From Paracoccaceae bacterium (lineage in GTDB: Bacteria; Pseudomonadota; Alphaproteobacteria; Rhodobacterales; Rhodobacteraceae), in contig JAPOOS010000077.1 of assembly GCA_026713305.1 (NCBI GenBank), forward strand, positions 1 to 45,383: DNA of 45,383 nucleotides, written 5' to 3'. Positions 1-7,686 of this stretch are shown here, piece after piece (the first letter of the stretch is position 1; the number at the start of each line of letters is the position of its first letter). The translations under genes were made by a program, and so were the position numbers. Under the pieces are notes generated by a model. The model worked only from the letters and a program-made list of their open reading frames with translations, was not told where the DNA came from and did not search any database.

Positions 1-1
1 C

Positions 2-544
2 AATGCCAGCCACTCGCTTGGCTGTTTCACTCTGGACGAGAGCGCCGATCTCATTGCCGGCTGGGGCCGTCACTTCGGGCTGCCGGAAGGCGTTTGGCAG
101 GACGAGATGCGGTCGCTCGCCGCCGAGATGGACCACTGGCCGGTGCATGTGCAGAATGCGCTGATCGCCTTCGCCGAACAGGTGGTTGCGTACGACAGCG
201 TGGAGGATGTGGACTTCGCAGCCGTGCGCGAGCGCAGCGGCGAATTGCAGATCAACTACTATCACAGCCGCAGGAGCCCGGAAATGGAGCGCTCAAGTTT
301 CCTCGTAAGCGCCGTGATGAGCGAGCTTCGACCCGGCGACGACTCAGGTGCGATCATTGCACGGATAGAAATGCTGGCAGACTCAAAGCCGGACAGGAGA
401 TGACGGCTGCCCAAGGGAATGGATGCCGATGGCTTCTTCGAGCACCTGGTGCACCGAGGGGCTTTGCAGAAGCTGCCCGACGGCAGCGTGCACTGTCCGA
501 TTCCGAGTTTTCGCAGGTACATGATCGGTCTTGGCAAGCGGTAG
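2..544 (+). pseudogene. 3' part of an unrecognised (possibly ATPase-like) protein gene, 5' end outside the window, interrupted by an in-frame TGA at 401-403
   Basis: Frame 2 is open from base 2 (NASHSLGCFTLDESADLIAGWGRHFGLPEGVWQDEM...) to TGA 401-403. The same frame then continues RLPKGMDADGFFEHLVHRGALQKLPDGSVHCPIPSFRRYMIGLGKR to TAG 542-544, and the second part reads like a genuine protein C-terminus. Confidence 0.55.
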
Positions 545-1486
545 GGGTGCGGAACTGGCCTTCGTTCAATGGAGCGTTTCATCCACTTCCGCGCTTGCAC
601 CAGATCGGGCTGCAACTGCCAGCGGCTTGCAGCGATGGTTCTGGTACGCCCACGACCGACGAAGCGGTTGCGTCAACAGCTCCCATGAGGCGCTGAACCG
701 GCCTGAAATCAACGGCGCCTGGAGAGCAATGATCGACTGCCGGCCAGCCATGCTTCAACGCATTCCCGGAATGTTGGCTTCCAGGGGACAAAGCGCGTCC
801 TGCTGGATGAAACACACCCGACGCGCGAAAAGAGGACATTGGACCATGTTGAACGAATCAAGATCTCGGCAGGCCAACTCCGTTCTGCGAGGAAACCGGA
901 CCGCGCCATAGACACCTGGGCAAAGCGGTGCGAACCCGAATTCATGCAGCAACTGACCGGCCTTCCTGCAGGGTCAGACAAATGGCATGCATGGCTTCCG
1001 CTCTCCCGAACATCGACAACTTCATGATTCAGCACGAAGTGCGCAGCCGCTCAATTCCATTATGACGAGGCTGAACTGTGCAGGCTCCCGAAACGGCTCA
1101 CGTACTGCCCTCAACTCGATGCGGCTTCCGACGACGGCAATCCTTGAGAATTGCCGGGCCCACCACAGCGCCGCCGCGCACGACCTGCGGCATTGCGGAC
1201 CATTTGCGGCCTCAACTATCCAGGTGGGGGTTCACTTTCCTGAGTCCTGCTACGAATGGGCATTGAGACATGCGCCGAAACAAGGCGGAACTTCATCGCC
1301 AAGCTGCATGGGCTGTGTTTGCCAACTTGACGCCGACTCCGCGCCAGCGTCGGTCCGGGTTGGATCGAACGCTCGGCCTTTGGCCCTGGCTTTGACGAAT
1401 CAGGGCCTGTACGGAACAGTGGGATCTCGCTTCCGTGTGCTGCTCAACCCAATGCGCGCGCTTGCTCGCCAGCGGAAAGGACCCGC

Positions 1487-2176
1487 TCACTTGTTGAAAC
1501 TGAGTGCCAGTCGATTTGGCTTGATCGCCGACTTGGACCAGTGGTCAACTACCGACTGCATGAATTCCGGGCAAACAATCTTGGCCCTTTGAACCAACAG
1601 TCCTCCGCTGTCCGACCTTAGATAGAGTCCTTCGGCTGGCCGGTTCGTATAGGTGGAACCCCTCAGATGATCGATGATCGTCGTCAGGCTGTACCTTCCA
1701 CGAGCAATGACGGGCACCTGCACAATGCCCAGCTTGCTGCAAAACGCATCACGACCGGCAACCGACAGGAAGCGCTCCAACTGCCTGTCGTAGACATCGA
1801 ACCCAAGGAACCAGTCCGGCAGTCGGCTATAGGACACAGAGTGCCGGGCGTAGCACCACTCGCCGAACAGTATGTACCGGTCGATCAGCGCATCGAACAA
1901 TGCATCCTCTCGAGGGATGAGCCAATCGTACAGCGTCCGCCATTGTCCCGAATATGGGTGCCTCAGGTATTCGCCTCTGTTCTGAGCCTGCAGGTTCCCA
2001 TTCGAATCAAAGGAAATTCCCAGATTGGCGCCGTCCACCTTTTCCTCGAGCGTGATTTCCCGGTCAAGAAAGGCGAGGCGTTTGCTTGCCGTCAGGACCT
2101 TGTCCTCCCGGACGGTTGCTCCGGGGAGAACCACCAGGTGAGGCGTGGAGGGAAACTTGACGAAGCCGTCCTTCAC
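1487..2176 (-). CDS. RNA ligase family protein (covalent nucleotidyltransferase fold)
   Basis: Ligase motif series: EEKVDGAN (motif I, KxDG), QNRGEYL, ILFGEWCYARHSV (motif III), WFLGFDVYD (IIIa), RPAEGLYLR (IV), VQRAKIV (V). Probable GTG start at 2176 overlaps the upstream gene's TGA (GTGA). Confidence 0.85.
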   Translation of the reverse strand: MKDGFVKFPSTPHLVVLPGATVREDKVLTASKRLAFLDREITLEEKVDGANLGISFDSNGNLQAQNRGEYLRHPYSGQWRTLYDWLIPREDALFDALIDRYILFGEWCYARHSVSYSRLPDWFLGFDVYDRQLERFLSVAGRDAFCSKLGIVQVPVIARGRYSLTTIIDHLRGSTYTNRPAEGLYLRSDSGGLLVQRAKIVCPEFMQSVVDHWSKSAIKPNRLALSFNK

Positions 2177-2700
2177 TTGCCCATCTTGCTGGCGTACTTG
2201 GCTTCGACATACTCGGCACAAAGAAAGCAAACCTCTATGTCGACATCAGCCAGCGCCTCCTTCCATCCCCACCACTTGCTGTCGGTGGCCTGCAGAATGG
2301 GCGGCTTCTCTTCATGGGTGTTGGCCACCGCAACAAATTTGCGGTCGGAAATGTCGAAGTCTTCCAAATCGCGGTGCGACGGAAACTCAACGAACGTATC
2401 GTCCTTTGGATTGATTGGCACTCTTTGCGACTCATCCAGCATCCATCGATAGTCATGAACCCACTTGAAGAAACGATCGCCGATGCTTGGTCCCCAAGAA
2501 TTGAGCTTGTGGCTGTATTCACCATAGATCTCGTTGCCCGCGTCCAGAATCAAGCCTTGAGTATCAATGACGTGCTCGATCGCCTCTACGCATGCCAGTA
2601 TGCAGCAAGGCGGAAAATCGGCATTTGGGTCCGGTTTCATCGCATAGTTTGCCACAATGGGCACATTCGTGTCGACCAGGCACTTGGGCGGCAAGTTCAC
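2173..2700 (-). CDS. PIN-domain-like protein, putative ribonuclease
   Basis: N-terminal CLVDTNVPIVAN, then ILDAGNEIYGEYSHKL, DFDISDRKFVAVAN and ILQATDSKWWGW, which fits the spaced acidic residues of PIN nucleases. GTG start overlaps the ATPase TGA (GTGA at 2700-2697). Confidence 0.75.
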   Translation of the reverse strand: MNLPPKCLVDTNVPIVANYAMKPDPNADFPPCCILACVEAIEHVIDTQGLILDAGNEIYGEYSHKLNSWGPSIGDRFFKWVHDYRWMLDESQRVPINPKDDTFVEFPSHRDLEDFDISDRKFVAVANTHEEKPPILQATDSKWWGWKEALADVDIEVCFLCAEYVEAKYASKMGK

Positions 2701-4121
2701 GCTCCCGACTCCGCATTGGTCTCGCGCTGCATCCGCTTCTTCATGGCCGCCTTGGCCTGATTCAAGATGTCGCCCATCTCGTCACCGAAGAAATCTTTGG
2801 GCCAGTTCTTGATGTTCCCAAATTCGTCCAATTGCAGCGCTTCAAGCTTGGAGGTCGATCCCGAGACGTTGGCGAAGTAGGCGGCCACCTTCTCCGTAGG
2901 CACCCGGTCCTCGGCGATGCGGCGCTGCAGTCGCCGCAGAAAATGTTCCGAATGGGTTTCGATGATCAACTGAATGCCTCTGTCCTTTCCTCCCATTCTG
3001 GAATTGATGACATCGATCATGACGTCGGCCAGAGCAGATTGTGCACTCGGATGAAGATGAATTTCAGGTTGCTCCATGAAGATTATTGAACCTGAAGGTG
3101 CATAGAAACACTGTACCAGCACCGGCAGTACCTGCGATATCCCGAATCCGACGTCAGGGATGTCAGCCCATTTGTTGGAGCCTCTGGTGCGGACCCTGAC
3201 TTCGAACTCCTGTCGATGTTCGGATATTTGAGTGATCTTGAACTCGTCGATCAAGCCCATTTGCATGAGCTTCCGCGCGATGATCTCTTCGAACGGCCTT
3301 TTCACCATGTTGAATCCAAGATTGATTCGGCGGTCTCTTGCGCTAAGCATTGCCGCGACGGTGTTCTCTCCTGCGTATCCGACGCTGTCTGGTTCGAAAC
3401 CGCCCCAGGAATACAGTCTCTCCGCACGTGTCCGCAATGGTCCGAGATAGGAAATCTTGTGGAACAGCTTCTCATGCCACAGATTCAGGAAATGCACGAA
3501 ATCGGCATTCTCATAGTAGGCAAAGATCTCATCGGGAAACCCATAGAACCGGACTGGCGCTCCGACAGACTTGGTGCGACCATGGTAGCGCGTCAGCGGG
3601 TAAAGCTCCGTTTCCACCTCATAAGTGGACTTGGAGCTTGAATCGCGCATCATCCTGATGGCAAGCGAGTCCTCACCTTGGTCAACAAACCGGTACTGCA
3701 GGCGATCCACGATCAGCGAATGCCGCTTTGGATTCAATCCCGCCTGAGCGGCAAAGGCGAGAGTGTCGCCGCAAAACTCCTGTTCCGACAGCGGGTCCAC
3801 AATCTTCAACCTGTTTGGCAGTGACCAGCGATACTCGAAGGCCACCATCCGGTCCGGTTTGTTGCCAAAGACCATGTCGCGATAGGAACCAAGCCGAAAG
3901 GGAGAGTTCACGGTTCCCGGATGGAAAACCGCCTTTCTGTCCGATGATTCTATCGTTTGCTTCAGCATCAGGAGAAAATGGCCGATGCTTGACTTGCCGG
4001 AGCTGTTGGCGCCGAAAAACAACGTGATTGGAGCCATGCGAATGACGCCGGTATCCTGCCAGCCCTTGAAGTTCTGAATTCGCAGTTGGTCTAGCACAGC
4101 AAGTGTCCTCTCAATGAACAT
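2697..4121 (-). CDS. AAA family ATPase, DUF3696-like (OLD/RecF-like)
   Basis: LRIQNFKGWQDTG...ITLFFGANSSGKSS (Walker A), GSIIFMEQPEIHLHPSAQSALADVMID (Walker B), IETHSEHFLRRLQRRI, and a C-terminus LDEFGNIKNWPKDFFGDEMGDI typical of DUF3696 proteins. Start taken as ATG 4121; GTG 4097 is an alternative. Confidence 0.88.
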   Translation of the reverse strand: MFIERTLAVLDQLRIQNFKGWQDTGVIRMAPITLFFGANSSGKSSIGHFLLMLKQTIESSDRKAVFHPGTVNSPFRLGSYRDMVFGNKPDRMVAFEYRWSLPNRLKIVDPLSEQEFCGDTLAFAAQAGLNPKRHSLIVDRLQYRFVDQGEDSLAIRMMRDSSSKSTYEVETELYPLTRYHGRTKSVGAPVRFYGFPDEIFAYYENADFVHFLNLWHEKLFHKISYLGPLRTRAERLYSWGGFEPDSVGYAGENTVAAMLSARDRRINLGFNMVKRPFEEIIARKLMQMGLIDEFKITQISEHRQEFEVRVRTRGSNKWADIPDVGFGISQVLPVLVQCFYAPSGSIIFMEQPEIHLHPSAQSALADVMIDVINSRMGGKDRGIQLIIETHSEHFLRRLQRRIAEDRVPTEKVAAYFANVSGSTSKLEALQLDEFGNIKNWPKDFFGDEMGDILNQAKAAMKKRMQRETNAESGA

Positions 4122-4833
4122 GATGGGAAAGTCGAAATCGAAGGGATTTCTTTCGTGAACGGTCTGCAGGACACGGCATTCCATTGAATGTTGGTCTTCA
4201 AGGCAATGGAGACAGTCGTTCCCTGGTTCAGAGCCACTCGCCAACTGCATAAGCGTTTGGACGGCTGCTCGCAAACCGATCCGACCGTTGCCACCGTCCA
4301 CGTGCGGTCCACAGATTGCCAGCGGCGTGTTCGAGGGCATGCCGCCTTTCGAGAATCTGCAAATGCCGAGGTCAACAATGGCTTGCAAGGCAATTGGGGT
4401 GAACCGAACGCCGCACTCGCCCAACGACGCAGGAGCGCTGTCGCGGGCTCAAAGCTGTTCATGCAGGTTGCCCGCCTTTGTCCGGTCCAGTCGGAGCCGG
4501 CGAAGGTCCAATTGGTCACCATGTCCTTGCAGGTTCCGCCAGCAGCGCATTCTGTTCTCTTCCAATCCATTCAAACACCTTGCGCCACACGTCGGAATGC
4601 AGCCTGTCGGCTCTCCCATCACGGCGCCGTCGATCAAGTTGGCTGCCACCTTGAGACTTCGGCGCAATGGGCGCCCACTTTGCCTGCTCCAATGTTCCAT
4701 GTCAGAATCGGACTTCAATGCCGGCAGGGTCCATCCCACAATGCGGGTCCTGCCTTGAGAGCTGGTGCGAACTGAGGCGCTCAATGACGCCATACCATTG
4801 CGAATGCAAGTCACGGCTGTGGACAAGGGCCTG

Positions 4834-5487
4834 TCAACATCGCAATTCAGCGCATCTCATTGCAACTTTCCGGGCAGCATCCTCGACTTCCGCCCAACGA
4901 CGCTCCTGCATCACCCTGTCGCCGACCAGCCACGACCCGCCGACAGCGGCCACATTGTCGAGAAGCAGGTACTGTTCAAAGGTGGCGGCATGGATGCCGC
5001 CGGTTGGACAGAACAGGACACGCGGAAAGGGACCGGCCAATGCCCGCAGAGCGGCCGCCCCGCCGATGGCTGCAGCAGGGAAGAATTTCAGAAACCGATA
5101 GCCGTGTTCAGTCAGCCGCATGACTTCCGACGCTGTGGCGGCGCCGGGCAGCAGAGGCATTCCCGACTGGGTTGACGCTTCCAGCAGGGCGGTCGTCGCG
5201 CCGGGCGACACGGCGAAGCGAGCTCCGCACGCCTTGGCGTCGTGCAGCTGCTGCGACGACAGCACACTCCCTGCGGCGACCTCGCAGCCGGGAAGCGAAG
5301 AAAGAGCCGAAATCGCATCCAAGGCGAATTCGGTGCGCAACAGAACCTCTATGATGGGAAGCCCGGCATCAACCAGCGCCTGTCCCAACTGTTCAATCCC
5401 CTCCAGCCCATTGACGGTTAGCGTCGTGATGACAGGAGCGTTTGAGCACTTGCGGAGTATCCAGGAACTTGCCTGTTCTGGTGTCAC
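4834..5487 (-). CDS. eda: 2-dehydro-3-deoxyphosphogluconate (KDPG) aldolase
   Basis: Motifs GLPIIEVLLRT, FAVSPGATTALLEAS, LPGAATASEVM, FLKFFPAAAIGG, VLFCPTGGI; adjacent to edd. Confidence 0.93.
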   Translation of the reverse strand: MTPEQASSWILRKCSNAPVITTLTVNGLEGIEQLGQALVDAGLPIIEVLLRTEFALDAISALSSLPGCEVAAGSVLSSQQLHDAKACGARFAVSPGATTALLEASTQSGMPLLPGAATASEVMRLTEHGYRFLKFFPAAAIGGAAALRALAGPFPRVLFCPTGGIHAATFEQYLLLDNVAAVGGSWLVGDRVMQERRWAEVEDAARKVAMRCAELRC

Positions 5488-5496
5488 TTTCCGTAC

Positions 5497-7305
5497 CTAT
5501 GCAATTGCAGAAGCGCCGGAACTCGCCGACCCAACGTTGCTTCGGAAGTTCTCGAACAAATCCCGCCAAGGGAGATCGTGCGCTGGAAGAGGGGGCTTTG
5601 CATCGGCCCGCAACGCTGCGCCTGGCGATGTCACGTCAATTGTCCCGGCATCGCAATCGAGCCGAAGGATGTCGCCGTCCGCAAGCTTGGCGAGAAGTCC
5701 GCTCTCGGCAGCTTCCGGCGACACGTGGATTGCCGCCGGCACCTTGCCTGATGCCCCTGACATGCGCCCGTCGGTCACAAGGGCAACCTTGATGCCCCTG
5801 TCAAGCAGCGAGGAAAGCAATGGGGTCAGCGAATGCAGTTCCGGCATGCCGTTGAACTTGGGCCCCTGAAACCGCACAACGACAACGCAGTCCGAGCGAA
5901 ACTCGCCTGCGGCAAACGCTTCCTTGACGGCATTCTGGTCGGAAAACACACGCGCCGGCGCCTCGATCTTGCCGTGTTCCGGCTTGACGGCGGAAACCTT
6001 GATCAGGGCTCGGCCGAGATTGCCCTCCAACAGCCGAATGCCTCCATTTGCCGCAAAGGGCCTGTCGGCGGCGCGGACAATGGATTCGTTGAGGGAATCC
6101 CTGGCCGATGCCTCCCAATGAACGGCGCCATCCACAAGCCGCGGTTCCGTGGCATACTTTGCAAGCCCTCGCCCGTGCACCGTTTCGACGTCCTCGTGGA
6201 GCAAACCTTCCGACAGCAGCTCGGCAAAAACAAATCCGAGGCCGCCCGCGGCATGGAATTGATTCACGTCCGCCAGACCGTTTGGATAGACACGCGCCAG
6301 CAGCGGCACAACACCCGACAGATCGCTGAAATCCTCCAGCTCGATGCAGATGCCGGCCGCTCGGGCCATGGCGGTCATGTGAATGACCAGATTGGTGGAC
6401 CCGCCCGTGGCCATCAGCCCGACCATGCCGTTCACGAAGGCCCTTTCGCTCAACAACCTGCCAATCGGACGATATCGATTGCCAAGCGCCGTCAAGGACA
6501 GAACGCGCCTGACACCGACTGCGGTCAACTCACGGCGCAGCGGCGTGCCGGGATTGACGAAGGAAGTTCCGGGGAGATGCAGACCCATGAATTCCATCAG
6601 CATCTGGTTGGAATTCGCGGTGCCGTAGAAGGTGCATGTGCCGGGACCATGATAGGCCGCCATTTCAGCCTTCATCAGCTCGTCGCGGCCAATCTTGCCG
6701 GCAGCGAAGTCCTGTCGCTTGCGGGCCTTTTCGTCGTTCGTCATGCCCGACGTCATTGGGCCCGCCGGCAGAAATATGCCGGGCAGATGCCCAAACTTGG
6801 CCGCGGCGATGACCAATCCGGGAACAATCTTGTCGCAGACGCCCAGATAGGCAACGGCATCGTAGGTGTTGTGCGAAAGCGCGACGGCCGCCGCCAGGGC
6901 GATGACGTCTCTGGAAAACAGCGAAAGCTCCATGCCCGGCTGCCCCTGGGTTACACCGTCGCACATGGCGGGAACGCCGCCGGCAACCTGCGCCGTTGCA
7001 CCGAAGCCGCTGGCGGCTTCCCTTATCAGCTGGGGATAGTCTTCATATGGCTGGTGTGCGGAAAGCATGTCGTTGTAGGCCGTCACAATGCCCAGATTTG
7101 GCGCCGCTCCCTCCGCAAGCCGGAGTTTGGAGCTGCCGGAAGCGGCATAGGCATGCGCCTGATTGCCGCAAGCGAGGTGTGCCCTTGCCGGACGGGTTTC
7201 CGCCATCCGCTCAATGGAGTCGAGGTAGCGAGCGCGCGCCGGGAGACTGCGCCGGACAATGCGCGATGTCACAGCCGCGACGGTTTCGTTGAGCGGTGAA
7301 CTCAT
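5497..7305 (-). CDS. edd: Phosphogluconate dehydratase
   Basis: 602 aa of the IlvD/Edd family: NLGIVTAYNDMLSAHQPYEDYP, VPAMCDGVTQGQPGMELSLFSRD, GPGTCTFYGTANSNQM, LMATGGSTNLVIH, VALVTDGRMSGASGKVPAAIHVSPEA. Confidence 0.95.
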   Translation of the reverse strand: MSSPLNETVAAVTSRIVRRSLPARARYLDSIERMAETRPARAHLACGNQAHAYAASGSSKLRLAEGAAPNLGIVTAYNDMLSAHQPYEDYPQLIREAASGFGATAQVAGGVPAMCDGVTQGQPGMELSLFSRDVIALAAAVALSHNTYDAVAYLGVCDKIVPGLVIAAAKFGHLPGIFLPAGPMTSGMTNDEKARKRQDFAAGKIGRDELMKAEMAAYHGPGTCTFYGTANSNQMLMEFMGLHLPGTSFVNPGTPLRRELTAVGVRRVLSLTALGNRYRPIGRLLSERAFVNGMVGLMATGGSTNLVIHMTAMARAAGICIELEDFSDLSGVVPLLARVYPNGLADVNQFHAAGGLGFVFAELLSEGLLHEDVETVHGRGLAKYATEPRLVDGAVHWEASARDSLNESIVRAADRPFAANGGIRLLEGNLGRALIKVSAVKPEHGKIEAPARVFSDQNAVKEAFAAGEFRSDCVVVVRFQGPKFNGMPELHSLTPLLSSLLDRGIKVALVTDGRMSGASGKVPAAIHVSPEAAESGLLAKLADGDILRLDCDAGTIDVTSPGAALRADAKPPLPAHDLPWRDLFENFRSNVGSASSGASAIA

Positions 7306-7686
7306 GGGTTAGACTCTGAATTGGCCATTTGAATTCCGGAATCTCCTGTTTTCAAGCCAATGAGGAAGCTGTTGCGGCGACTCCCGCCACGCTTCGTGAA
7401 GTTGCAGGACGCTGGAAACTCCGAATTCGCATGTGAATGTGAAGATTTCGAGACACGACTTGCAGAAAAGTTGGAGCACAAGTTTATTTCCGTCCCTCAA
7501 TCGAATAAAGCTGCAGACGGTTGGGTCGCAGCCGACCCAAACTCGCCGATCGGTCGGCTCCGCGTCGGCCGACATGTCCTTCCGCGTTGCAGATTTCGCT
7601 GCCATCGCGGAATGCGAGAATTCGAAAGCCAGCGCCGCAAATTCGGCGCTGTCGTCACCAATCGCGCAGTTGAGGCGAAACGGGAT

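Noticed and set aside
401-403. In-frame TGA considered as recoding (selenocysteine or TGA=Trp)
   Set aside because: Several intact genes in the window end at TGA, including overlapping GTGA and ATGA junctions, so TGA works as a stop. No selenocysteine insertion element was identified.
4122-4424. N-terminal extension of the DUF3696-like ATPase ORF up to 4424
   Set aside because: The extra ~100 residues (MGECGVRFTPIALQ...) have no recognisable fold and precede the usual ATPase N-terminus LRIQNFKGW; treated as non-coding upstream sequence.
5833-7299. 488-aa plus-strand ORF opposite edd
   Set aside because: Fully antisense to a clear edd gene; the peptide has no family motifs. Shadow ORF typical of GC-rich DNA.
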